This document shows, in pieces, positions 15,227 through 23,397 of a stretch of 43,708 nucleotides of DNA (position 1 is the first letter of the stretch; every line of letters begins with the position of its first letter). The DNA comes from Hyphomicrobiaceae bacterium (GTDB taxonomy: Bacteria; Pseudomonadota; Alphaproteobacteria; Rhizobiales; Hyphomicrobiaceae). The position numbers and the translations under genes were made by a program. The notes beneath the pieces are model-generated. The model saw nothing but the letters and a program-made list of their open reading frames with translations, was not told the origin of the DNA and did not search any database. The stretch spans positions 1 through 43,708 of the forward strand of contig JAMXLN010000177.1 of assembly GCA_024281145.1 (NCBI GenBank), given 5' to 3'.

Positions 15227-16615
15227 GTGCCGGAGCCTCAGCCTTGGGAGTACGAGGGCTTGCTCTTCATTCCTCTCTCGGATGACAACCCGCTCAAGTT
15301 CCTCCGCTACCAGTGGGTGACGGTCGGCATCATTGCCGCCAACGTGCTCGTGTTCATCTTGCAACTTTCCGGGCTCGGGCTGGCCGCCGGGACGAGTTTT
15401 GCCGTCGTCCCGGCCGAACTCGTAGAGGTGGGCATCATCGGCGGTGCGGCGCAGGGGCCCTACGACACCTTCCCGGTGCCCGAGGCGGCGACCCTCGTCA
15501 CCTACATGTTTCTGCATGCCGACGTGGTGCACTTGGCGTCAAACATGATGTTCCTATGGGTCTTTGGCGACAACGTCGAAGACGCCATGGGGCACGTCCG
15601 GTTTCTGGTGTTTTATCTCCTGTGCGGCATCGTCGGGGCGCTGGCGCAGACGGCGATGGAGCCTCAGTCCCAGCTGCCGCTCATCGGCGCCAGCGGCGCC
15701 GTCGCCGGCACGATCGCCGCTTACTTGATCTTGCACCCACGGGTCCTGGTGTGGGTCCTCGCCTTCCGCTTCATCCCCCTGCGCGTCACGGCCGCCTGGA
15801 TCCTCGGCTTGTGGGTCGCCACCCAGGTCTTCATGGTGCTCATCAACCGCGGTGACTACGTGGCCTGGTGGGCCCACATCGGTGGGGCCCTCACCGGCGG
15901 GGTGTTGGTGGTCCTGCTGCGGCGCCCCACCATCCCCCTCTTCGACCGGGGTGCGGCCCCGAGCCAGGAACGCGACGCTTGGTGGCGCGCCTATCGGGCA
16001 GGCCTCCTCCACCGCGGTCTTCTGCGCGTGCGCAACCCGGTGCGCTGGGCGAGGACCCTGGCGCGCTATTTGCGTGCGACCGCCAATCGGCTGCTCCGCT
16101 GGGCGGGCGCCCGCGTTGCAGATCTTCAGAACGCCCGGTCGACCCGAGCCGGCGCGCCCGACGCCGATCCAGCACGGGCGCAAGCAGGGGCAGCGGCGGT
16201 GAGGGCGGTGGCAAGCGCCCGGGCGCCGGGCAAAACCGCCGACATCCTGGCGTTCGAACCGCGCGGCGAGGACTTCGCGCTCGTGCGCCTCAAGGCCGAC
16301 GGGTCGCGCTCAGAGATCGTGCTGACGACGGCCAACGTTGTGCACCTGGGCCTGCTGGCACCCGGCTTCTCGCGCCAAGTTCTGACCGACAAGCTTGGCA
16401 AGCAGCCGGGCGTGGTTGCAGCCGTTGTGCGCTCTGGGGCTATGAACGCCAACTTGCGCTTCATCGAGGTGTTGTTGACCATTCTCGATCGAGGCGGGGC
16501 GCGGCTTGATTTCTCGACCACGGAGCGGCGGGCGAGGGCGCTGGCCTCCAAGCTGATGGAGCGCGCCGATCGGATCGCCAACGCCCCGACCAAGCCCGCC
16601 AAGGATCCCCCGTAG
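15227..16615 (+). CDS. Rhomboid family intramembrane serine protease with long cytosolic tail
   Basis: This 462-residue membrane protein carries a rhomboid core of about 230 residues. It has the HLASNMMFLWVFGDNVE segment after the second helix, the nucleophile Ser156 in GASGAVAG, and His217 in WWAHIGGALTGG, forming the usual Ser-His dyad. After the last helix an arginine- and alanine-rich linker (about 240-335) leads to a compact C-terminal domain (DILAFEPRGEDFALVRLKAD ... STTERRARALASKLMERADRIA) that I do not recognise. The start is GTG with no well-placed binding site, so the exact N-terminus is uncertain. It is divergent from the sigma cassette and 148 bases ahead of the PycTM-like gene. 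Rhomboids cleave single-pass membrane proteins; the anti-sigma factor is a possible local target. Confidence 0.85.
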   Translation: MPEPQPWEYEGLLFIPLSDDNPLKFLRYQWVTVGIIAANVLVFILQLSGLGLAAGTSFAVVPAELVEVGIIGGAAQGPYDTFPVPEAATLVTYMFLHADVVHLASNMMFLWVFGDNVEDAMGHVRFLVFYLLCGIVGALAQTAMEPQSQLPLIGASGAVAGTIAAYLILHPRVLVWVLAFRFIPLRVTAAWILGLWVATQVFMVLINRGDYVAWWAHIGGALTGGVLVVLLRRPTIPLFDRGAAPSQERDAWWRAYRAGLLHRGLLRVRNPVRWARTLARYLRATANRLLRWAGARVADLQNARSTRAGAPDADPARAQAGAAAVRAVASARAPGKTADILAFEPRGEDFALVRLKADGSRSEIVLTTANVVHLGLLAPGFSRQVLTDKLGKQPGVVAAVVRSGAMNANLRFIEVLLTILDRGGARLDFSTTERRARALASKLMERADRIANAPTKPAKDPP

Positions 16616-16763
16616 CTTGCCCGGCGGTTCCGCAAAAGTGCCTTTGCAACTTTGCGCGTGCGCGCCAAAAGCGATCGGCAAACGCTAACGATACGCGCCG
16701 AAATCGCCCGCAGACGGAGCCGGCCCCAGCCGAGATTGATGGTTGGCATAACGGGGCCATGCG

Positions 16764-17366
16764 ATGATGAGGGCGGGATGCGACCGGGGTAGCGATGTGG
16801 ACACCGAGACCGGGGAAATGTCGATAAGGCCAAGCCCTGACGTCGATGGGCTCGCCACGCAAGCGGGGCCCAGCAAAGACGAACGCCTCGACTTTCTCAA
16901 GCAGGCGATCGCCTTCACGGAATGGACGATCCGCTCCTTTGACACCAAGGCACAGATCTCGATTGCCGCCTTCGTGCTGTCGATGAGCCCGCTGTGGTCG
17001 ATCCTCACATCGGCCTGCCCCCGGGCGGCTTCGAGCCCGCTTGTCGCGGTCCTGCTCGTGCTGCTGGTGGTGACCATTCTGCTCTTTGGATACGTGATCT
17101 GGCCCGTGACCTTGGCGCCCGCCAAGCTCACCGGCGGCTGGCAGACGAGGGGCCTCTTCTATGTCGCAGATCCCAACCAGCTCTCGGCCAGCCAATACAC
17201 CGAGCGCCTCAAAGACTTGACGATCGAGGAGGAGCTGGCTGCCGAAACGCTCAAGCTCGCGTATATTCGGGAAATCAAAAGCCGCCGCTTCAAAACCGCC
17301 CTGAAGGCCGTGGTGGTATTCTATGGATGGGCCCTGGTAGCCTTCCTGTTGCTGCGAAGCTGCTAG
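16764..17366 (+). CDS. Three-helix membrane protein resembling the Pycsar effector PycTM
   Basis: This 200-residue protein has an N-terminal helix ending in FTEWTIRSFDTKAQISIA (Asp60, Lys62), the (D)xKA pattern that leads into the first membrane helix in PycTM-like proteins (Pfam Pycsar effector, formerly DUF5706). Membrane helices lie at about 64-83, 92-112 and 180-198. The cytosolic stretch between the last two starts with GLFYV and continues ERLKDLTIEEELAAETLKLAYIREIKSRRFKTAL, also as in that family. In Pycsar the effector is triggered by cCMP or cUMP and damages the membrane. The start could be 16764 or ATG 16818; neither has a strong ribosome-binding site. It stands 72 bases before the histidine kinase gene, in the same direction. 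Family by pattern, function by inference. Confidence 0.66.
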   Translation: MMRAGCDRGSDVDTETGEMSIRPSPDVDGLATQAGPSKDERLDFLKQAIAFTEWTIRSFDTKAQISIAAFVLSMSPLWSILTSACPRAASSPLVAVLLVLLVVTILLFGYVIWPVTLAPAKLTGGWQTRGLFYVADPNQLSASQYTERLKDLTIEEELAAETLKLAYIREIKSRRFKTALKAVVVFYGWALVAFLLLRSC

Positions 17367-17438
17367 AGCGGCAAGGTCTGACGGCCGGTCGCGAGGAGAC
17401 GGACGGCCGATGGTCGTGAGCGCCCACGAGGCAAGCGG

Positions 17439-20400
17439 ATGACGTTGCCGCAGACCAGCTCGCACGCGACGGCATCCCCCGGCGACCCGCTGTCGCGCGC
17501 GGCGCGCCGAAGGGTGGCCAAGGTGACCGACGTGCTGTGGGGATGGGTGCGGCACGTCAAAAGCGCCCTCCCCACCTCGACCGCACCCGACAATGCCCCC
17601 GCCCCCGGAGCGCCGCAGCACCCGCAGCAGCGAGGCGGGCTCTTCCGCAAATACGCCGCCCTGCTCCTGGCGCTCGTTGGTGGCTCGCTCATCGTCAGCG
17701 CCGCCATCGAGATGTACTACGCCTGGAGCGAAAGCCGTCAGGCGCTCATCGCCGTGCAGCGCGAAAAGGCGCAAGGTGCCGCCGCCATCATCGAGCAGTT
17801 CGTCAAGGAAATCGAAGGTCAGGTCGGCTGGGCGACCGGCTTCCTGCCGGCGGGCAGCGGACTGGAGCAGCGCCGCTTCGATTTCTTGCGCCTGCTGCGG
17901 CAGGCCCCCGCCATCACCGAGGTGAGCTACCTCGATGCCGATGGCCGCGAGCAACTCAAGGTGTCGCGGCTTGCCATGGACACGCTGGCGAGCGGTGCAG
18001 ATTTGAGCCATGACCCCAAGTTTGCTGCGGCCAAGGCCAACAAGCGCTATCTGAGCCCGGTCTATTTCCGCAAGGAATCGGAGCCCTACATCACCTTGGC
18101 GATGGCGGGCATCGGTCGCAGCGCCGGCGTGACCGTTGCGGAGGTCAACCTCAAGTTCATCTTGGACGACATCTCCCGCATCCACGTCGGCAAAGCCGGT
18201 GTCGTCTATGTGGTGGACGAGCACGGCCTGCTCATTGCTCACCCCGATATCGGCCTCGTGCTGCGCAAAACCGACCTGAGCCGGCTGGCGCACGTGCATC
18301 TGGCCCTCAACAAGCTGAAAGACGGTCGCATCGACGTTCCCGCCGTCTCCCTCGATTATTTGGGCCGCGAAGTTCTGACCGCCTCGGCACCCATCGGTTC
18401 CCTAGGCTGGCTCGTGTTCGTCGACCTGCCGCTCTCGGAGGCGCTGCAGCCGGTCTACGCGGTACTCTACCGCATGCTTGGCGTGCTCGCCGGCGGCCTG
18501 TTGCTCGCGGCGCTCGCTGGCGTGTGGCTGGCGCGGCGCATGGTGGTGCCGATCAGTGCCGTCGCCCAGGGTGCGGCGCGCATCGGCGGTGGCGATCTCG
18601 ACTACCGCATCGACGTGCGTTCCGGTGACGAAGTGCAGAGCCTTGCCGACAGCTTCAATGACATGGGCAGCCGCCTCAAGGCCTACTACGCCGGCCTCGA
18701 GCGCACGGTTGGCGAGCGCACGCGCGAGCTCTCCGCGGCGCTGGAACAACAAACCGCAACGAGCGAGGTGCTGAGCGTCATCAGCCGCTCCCCGACTGAA
18801 TTGCGCCCCGTGCTCGCCACCATCGTTGAGACCGCGTCGCGGCTGTGCGAAGCCTACGATGCCGTGGTGCTGTTGAGCATCGGCGACAAGCTCACATTGG
18901 CGGCGCATTTCGGACCGATCCAGGTCGATTTTACCGAGTGGACCATCAATCGACGCTGGACGGCGGGCCGCGCGTTTGTCGATCGCAAGCCGATCCATGT
19001 TCACGACCTCTCGGCCTCGGGCGATGAGTACCCGGAAGGCCACGCCATGGCGCTGCGGCTCGGTCATCGGACCATTCTGTCCACGCCATTGCTGCGGCGG
19101 GGCGAAGCCATCGGCGTGCTGTCGATCCGCCGCACCGAGGTGCGCCCTTTCTCCGACAAGCAGATCGCGCTGTTGCAGACCTTCGCGGACCAGGCGGTGA
19201 TCGCCATCGAAAACACGCGCCTTTTCGAAGAGGTGCAGGCGCGCACAAGGGAACTGCAGGAGCTGCTCGAGTACCAGACCGCAACGGGCGAAGTGCTGGG
19301 GGTGATCTCGCGCTCACCCACCGAACTGGAACCGGTGCTTGCCACCATCGTGGAGACCGCAGCGCGCCTGTGCGGGGCGGACAAAGCCATCATTCGCCGC
19401 CGCCAAGACGACAGCTTTGTCGTTGTCGCCGCGCATGGAGGGAGCGCCGAGCAACGCCAATATCTGGCGCATCATCCGGTGATAGCGGGTCCGCGCTCGG
19501 TGGTGGGCCGCGTGGCTCTGACCCGCCGCATGGTGCACGTTCCCGACATTCGCTCCGAGCCCGGATTTTCCGAGTTCGATCTGGCGCGAGAAGCAGGCGT
19601 TGCCTCGCTCCTGGCGGTTCCGCTGTTGCGCAAAGGTGAACTGGTCGGCGTGCTTGTCCTTACCCACAACGATGCTCATCCCTTCACCAGCGAGCAGATC
19701 GAACGCGCCGAAACCTTCGCCGACCAGGCGGTGATCGCGATCGAGAATGCTCGCCTCTTCGAAGAGGTGCAGGCACGCACAGCGGAACTGTCGCGTTCGG
19801 TCGCCGAACTCAAGGCCCTTGGCCAGGTGAGCCAGGCGGTCAACTCCTCGCTCGATCTCAAGATCGTGCTCGACACCATTCTTGGGCATGCCTGCGAGAT
19901 GTCCGATACCGGCGGTGGCGCCATTTACGTGCTCAACGAGGAGAGCGGCGAGCTGGTGCTCGAAGCCGGCCACAACATGACCGATGAGCACCTGGCCGCC
20001 GTGCGCCAGCACCCGATCCACCTCGGCGATCCGGTGGTGGGCGAATGCGCCCTTCGCGGTGAAGCCGTCGAGATCGTGGACGTGACCACCGAGGTGCGCT
20101 CCTATCCCCTGTTTGGCATTCTGGAGCGTGCCGGTTTCAGGGCGCTGTTGGCGGTACCGCTGTTGCATCAGGGCCGCGCGATCGGCGCGCTCATCGTCCG
20201 GCGCCGTCGCCCCGGGGCATTCGCGCCGGACATCGTCAACCTCCTGCAGGCGTTCGCCTCCCAGTCTTCACTGGCAATCTACAACGCGCGCCTGTTCCAC
20301 GAGATCGAACGAAAGGGCGAGCAGCTCGCGGTCGCCAGCCAGCACAAGTCGCAGTTCCTCGCCAACATGAGCCACGAGCTGAGAACGCCGCTCAACGCCA

Positions 20401-21044
20401 TTCTGGGCTACACCGAGCTCATGTTGGACGGCCTTTACGGCGACCTTCCCTCCAAGACCACGGAGGTCCTGGAGCGGGTGCAGAAGAACGGCACGCACCT
20501 CCTCGGGCTCATCAACGACGTGCTCGACCTCTCCAAGATCGAAGCCGGCCAGCTGATGCTGAGCCTCGAGGAGTACTCCCTTAAGGATATTGTGCAGACA
20601 GTTGTATCGGCCACGGAATCGTTGGCATCGGCAAAGCAGCTGCCGCTCAAGCTCGACGTGGCGGACGGCCTGCCGCTGGGGCAAGGGGACGCGCGCCGCA
20701 TCACCCAGGTGTTCCTCAATCTGGTGGGCAACGCCATCAAGTTCACCGATGTGGGCGAAGTGCGCATTGCCGCTCAGATGGCCAATGCTATGTTCTGCGT
20801 GGCTGTTGCCGACACAGGACCCGGCATTCCCGCATCGGAGCAGGGGCGTATTTTCAATGAATTCCACCAGCTCGACAGCTCCAATACCAAAAAGAAGGGC
20901 GGCACCGGCCTCGGCCTTGCGATCGCCAAGCGCATCGTCGAGTTGCACGGCGGGCGCATTTGGGTGAAATCAGAGCCGGGCAGCGGCTCGACCTTCCAAG
21001 TCGAGTTGCCGGTCAGGGTAGAGCAGCGCAAAGGTGCGGCATGA
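17439..21044 (+). CDS. Sensor histidine kinase: Cache-HAMP-GAF-GAF-GAF-HisKA-HATPase
   Basis: This 1201-residue kinase has a cytosolic N-terminus of about 70 residues and a membrane helix near 72-92. A periplasmic Cache-like domain (about 100-335) contains TEVSYLDADGREQLKVSR. A second helix lies near 342-362, with HAMP (PISAVAQGAARIGGGDLDYRI) next and three GAF domains at about 450-597, 627-777 and 797-953. Two near-identical linkers precede GAF1 and GAF2 (EVLSVISRSPTELRPVLATIVETA and its second copy). His979 in SHELRTPLN is the phosphorylation site. The ATPase has NLVGNAIKFTD, DTGPGIP and GGTGLGLAI. There is no attached receiver; two receivers follow. GAGG precedes the ATG. The ligand is unknown. 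Confidence 0.92.
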   Translation: MTLPQTSSHATASPGDPLSRAARRRVAKVTDVLWGWVRHVKSALPTSTAPDNAPAPGAPQHPQQRGGLFRKYAALLLALVGGSLIVSAAIEMYYAWSESRQALIAVQREKAQGAAAIIEQFVKEIEGQVGWATGFLPAGSGLEQRRFDFLRLLRQAPAITEVSYLDADGREQLKVSRLAMDTLASGADLSHDPKFAAAKANKRYLSPVYFRKESEPYITLAMAGIGRSAGVTVAEVNLKFILDDISRIHVGKAGVVYVVDEHGLLIAHPDIGLVLRKTDLSRLAHVHLALNKLKDGRIDVPAVSLDYLGREVLTASAPIGSLGWLVFVDLPLSEALQPVYAVLYRMLGVLAGGLLLAALAGVWLARRMVVPISAVAQGAARIGGGDLDYRIDVRSGDEVQSLADSFNDMGSRLKAYYAGLERTVGERTRELSAALEQQTATSEVLSVISRSPTELRPVLATIVETASRLCEAYDAVVLLSIGDKLTLAAHFGPIQVDFTEWTINRRWTAGRAFVDRKPIHVHDLSASGDEYPEGHAMALRLGHRTILSTPLLRRGEAIGVLSIRRTEVRPFSDKQIALLQTFADQAVIAIENTRLFEEVQARTRELQELLEYQTATGEVLGVISRSPTELEPVLATIVETAARLCGADKAIIRRRQDDSFVVVAAHGGSAEQRQYLAHHPVIAGPRSVVGRVALTRRMVHVPDIRSEPGFSEFDLAREAGVASLLAVPLLRKGELVGVLVLTHNDAHPFTSEQIERAETFADQAVIAIENARLFEEVQARTAELSRSVAELKALGQVSQAVNSSLDLKIVLDTILGHACEMSDTGGGAIYVLNEESGELVLEAGHNMTDEHLAAVRQHPIHLGDPVVGECALRGEAVEIVDVTTEVRSYPLFGILERAGFRALLAVPLLHQGRAIGALIVRRRRPGAFAPDIVNLLQAFASQSSLAIYNARLFHEIERKGEQLAVASQHKSQFLANMSHELRTPLNAILGYTELMLDGLYGDLPSKTTEVLERVQKNGTHLLGLINDVLDLSKIEAGQLMLSLEEYSLKDIVQTVVSATESLASAKQLPLKLDVADGLPLGQGDARRITQVFLNLVGNAIKFTDVGEVRIAAQMANAMFCVAVADTGPGIPASEQGRIFNEFHQLDSSNTKKKGGTGLGLAIAKRIVELHGGRIWVKSEPGSGSTFQVELPVRVEQRKGAA

Positions 21045-21418
21045 CCAGACGCATCCTTATTGTCGAAGACCAGGAGGACAACCGCGCCATCTTGCGTGAC
21101 CTTCTGAGCAGCGCCGGCTATGAGCTGATCGAGGCCACGAACGGGCAGGAGGGCGTCGAGCTGGCACAGCAGAAACGGCCCGATTTGATCCTGATGGACA
21201 TCAACCTTCCGGTGATCGACGGCTACGAGGCGACGCGCCGCATCAAGGGGGACGCCGCCCTCATCGCCACTCCCGTCATCGCCGTTACCTCCTACGCCTT
21301 GAGCGGAGATCAGGCCAAGGCACGTCGGGCCGGCTGCGACGGCTACGTCACAAAGCCGTTCAGCCCGCGCCAGCTGCTCGCTAAGCTGCGCGAGTACTTG
21401 CCGAGCGAGGATGGCTAG
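21041..21418 (+). CDS. Single-domain response regulator (CheY/DivK-like)
   Basis: This 125-residue receiver has no output domain. The acidic pair sits in VEDQED, the phosphoacceptor is Asp53 (LILMDINLP), and Thr83 (IAVTSYAL) and Lys105 (TKPF) complete the active site. It resembles DivK and other stand-alone receivers that pass phosphate or dock to kinases. The ATG overlaps the kinase stop (ATGA), so the two are translationally coupled and very likely partners. It may be the phosphate sink or the middle step of a relay towards the following receiver-cyclase. Confidence 0.9.
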   Translation: MTRRILIVEDQEDNRAILRDLLSSAGYELIEATNGQEGVELAQQKRPDLILMDINLPVIDGYEATRRIKGDAALIATPVIAVTSYALSGDQAKARRAGCDGYVTKPFSPRQLLAKLREYLPSEDG

Positions 21419-22554
21419 TGCGTCAGCCTCCCCTCATCCTCATTGCCGATGATAACGAGGCCAACCGCGACATCCTCGCGCGCCGGCTCGAGGCGCACGG
21501 CTATGGGCTGGCGATGGCCGCCGACGGTGCGGAGGCCTTGTCGCAAGCCCGCGGCCTGCTGCCCGACCTGATCCTGCTCGACGTCATGATGCCCAAGTTC
21601 GACGGGCTCGAGGTGTGCCGCCAGCTCAAGGCCGACAAGAGCCTGCCCTTCATCCCCATCATCCTGGTCACGGCGCGCAGCGATACGAAGGACATTGTAG
21701 CGGGCCTCGAGATCGGCGCCGATGAATACCTCACCAAGCCCGTCGACCAGGCGGCACTCGTCGCGCGCGTGCGCTCGATCCTGCGCGTTAAAGAGCTACA
21801 CGACACCGTGCACGAGCAAGCCAGGCGCCTTGCCTCCCAGTCGGAAGAGCTTGCCCAATGGAACCGCACGCTCGAGCAGCGCGTCGCCGATCAGCTCGTG
21901 GAAATCGAGCGCATCGGACGATTGCGCCGCTTCCTGTCGCCGCAGATCGCCGAGGCCATCGTCTCCGGGGGCGGGGACAAGGTGCTGGACAGCCACCGGC
22001 GCGAGATCACGGTCGTGTTCTGCGACCTGCGCGGGTTTACGAGCTTCGCCGAAACGGCGGAGCCGGAGGAAGTCATGAAGGTGGTGCGCGAATACCACGA
22101 GACCTTGGGCAGGCTCATCCACAACCACGAGGCAACGCTCGAGCGCTTCACCGGGGATGGCCTGATGGTGTGGTTCAACGATCCGCTCCCCTGCCCAGAT
22201 CCCTCGCTCAAGGCCGTGCGCATGGCGGTGGAAATGCGCGACAGCGTCGCCGGGCTGCTCCAGCGATGGCGCAAACTCGGCCACGAACTGGGCTTCGGCG
22301 TGGGCATCGCCCAGGGCTACGCCACGCTCGGGCGCATCGGTTTTGAGGGTCGCTTCGACTATGCCGCCATCGGCACCGTGGTCAATCTGGCCGCACGATT
22401 GTGCGGCGAGGCGGCAGACGGCCAGATCCTCGTAGATCGCAAGGTTAACGCCGCCGTGGAGGTCACCGCCACGACCGAACAGGCGGGACAGCTCACGTTG
22501 AAGGGACTGCATCGCTCGGTGGCAACGTTCAACGTCACGCGCGTCAATGGCTAG
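21418..22554 (+). CDS. Receiver-class III nucleotidyl cyclase fusion
   Basis: This 378-residue protein joins a receiver domain (Asp55 phosphoacceptor in LILLDVMMP; Lys107 in LTKPVD) through a coiled-coil-like linker (about 125-175) to a cyclase homology domain (about 195-378). Metal-binding aspartates are Asp203 (FCDLRGFT) and Asp247 (FTGDGLMVWF). Asn323 and Arg327 in GTVVNLAARL bind ribose and phosphate in the family. At the base-selecting sites the usual Lys is Arg243 (ERFTGDG) and the usual Asp is Thr320 (AIGT). Thr there is a mark of class IIIb cyclases such as CyaC, but Arg243 leaves the product open. The GTG start overlaps the preceding stop (TAGTG). Confidence 0.88.
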   Translation: MRQPPLILIADDNEANRDILARRLEAHGYGLAMAADGAEALSQARGLLPDLILLDVMMPKFDGLEVCRQLKADKSLPFIPIILVTARSDTKDIVAGLEIGADEYLTKPVDQAALVARVRSILRVKELHDTVHEQARRLASQSEELAQWNRTLEQRVADQLVEIERIGRLRRFLSPQIAEAIVSGGGDKVLDSHRREITVVFCDLRGFTSFAETAEPEEVMKVVREYHETLGRLIHNHEATLERFTGDGLMVWFNDPLPCPDPSLKAVRMAVEMRDSVAGLLQRWRKLGHELGFGVGIAQGYATLGRIGFEGRFDYAAIGTVVNLAARLCGEAADGQILVDRKVNAAVEVTATTEQAGQLTLKGLHRSVATFNVTRVNG

Positions 22555-22834
22555 TCCGTGACCGCAAGGCGGCTTGCCCTGCAGCAGCGGGACCCGGGCA
22601 CCCCCGCAGGCGTGCTTGGATTGGGGCTTTGGCGGCCTCCCAGGAAGGGGGCCTTGGGGGACCAAGTGGGGGACCAAGCCCGCTTGGCAGGCCGATCGGG
22701 TGCCCCCCATGACAATACCCAACGATCGCGACCTCAAGACTGAGATACGTGACGGGCATGGGGCGAGGGGGTTAAAAAACGGGGATATGGGGACGACCAT
22801 AGGGGACTGGGCTGGGAGGGAATGAGCCGAGGCA
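22555..22834. other. Spacer after the cyclase operon with a 12-bp tandem duplication
   Basis: The spacer is G-rich. A small GCAAG/CTTGC hairpin follows the cyclase stop without a T-run. GGGGGACCAAG(T/C) is duplicated in tandem at 22656-22679. GGGAGG near 22815 precedes the next gene. No gene was recognised. Confidence 0.45.
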
Positions 22835-23317
22835 ATGAGCCAAGCAAAGCTGAAGAGCGCCGCAGTGGAGCGCACGGGGCGGCCAACGCGCCCCCGATCT
22901 TGGAGGGCTTGGCGGACCCGATTGGGCCGCAGCGTCCTCTTTGGCCTCGTCGCGGGGGCAGCCATCGCCGGCGCCGCAGGGGGACACAGCGACGAGCAGA
23001 AGTCGGGAACCCACTGGTTCAGAAAATGCACAAGCCCCGAGGCCAACGGGCAGATCGAGTGCGCCATCTACGTGCGGGCGATCGTTGAATATGACGAACT
23101 GCGCGGCACACTGCTGAAGGAGGCGCGCTTCATTTGCCCGGAGAAGGGGCTCACAATCGGTCGATCGCGCGAGATCGTGCTGCAGTATCTGCGCGACCAT
23201 CCGCAGGACCTCAACCTGCCGTTCGCGCTGCTGGCGCATCAGGGCCTGGCCGCCGCTTTTCCGTGCGCGCGCGAGACAGGCGCAGCCGCACCGCCCATGG
23301 CGGCGCCGGCGAAATAG
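22835..23317 (+). CDS. Rap1a/Tai-like secreted protein
   Basis: This 160-residue protein has a basic N-terminal extension, a hydrophobic signal or anchor ([18 protein letters not shown], about 32-49), then a mature domain with four cysteines ([24 protein letters not shown]). The pattern [44 protein letters not shown] fits the Rap1a/Tai family, named for immunity proteins against type VI amidase effectors. Many family members are orphan periplasmic proteins of unknown role, and no effector gene is visible here. The start at 22835 is chosen by frame; the best Shine-Dalgarno lies 14 bases upstream, so initiation may differ. It follows the cyclase by 280 bases. Confidence 0.66.
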   Translation: MSQAKLKSAAVERTGRPTRPRSWRAWRTRLGRSVLFGLVAGAAIAGAAGGHSDEQKSGTHWFRKCTSPEANGQIECAIYVRAIVEYDELRGTLLKEARFICPEKGLTIGRSREIVLQYLRDHPQDLNLPFALLAHQGLAAAFPCARETGAAAPPMAAPAK

Positions 23318-23397
23318 CCGCGCCGTCGCGGCGAACTTTGCGTGCCCAGGGCCGATCGGCTATAAGCGCGCCCAAATTTCAGCGTCTTTCCGGCAAC

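Noticed and set aside
16461-18299. Minus-strand open frame of about 610 codons across the rhomboid end, PycTM-like gene and kinase start
   Set aside because: It overlaps three plus-strand genes with clear domains and has no recognisable domain itself.
16764-22554. Classical two-gene Pycsar defence system
   Set aside because: The cyclase is a receiver fusion three genes away, with class IIIb-like residues, rather than a stand-alone PycC next to the effector; only a Pycsar-related link is claimed.
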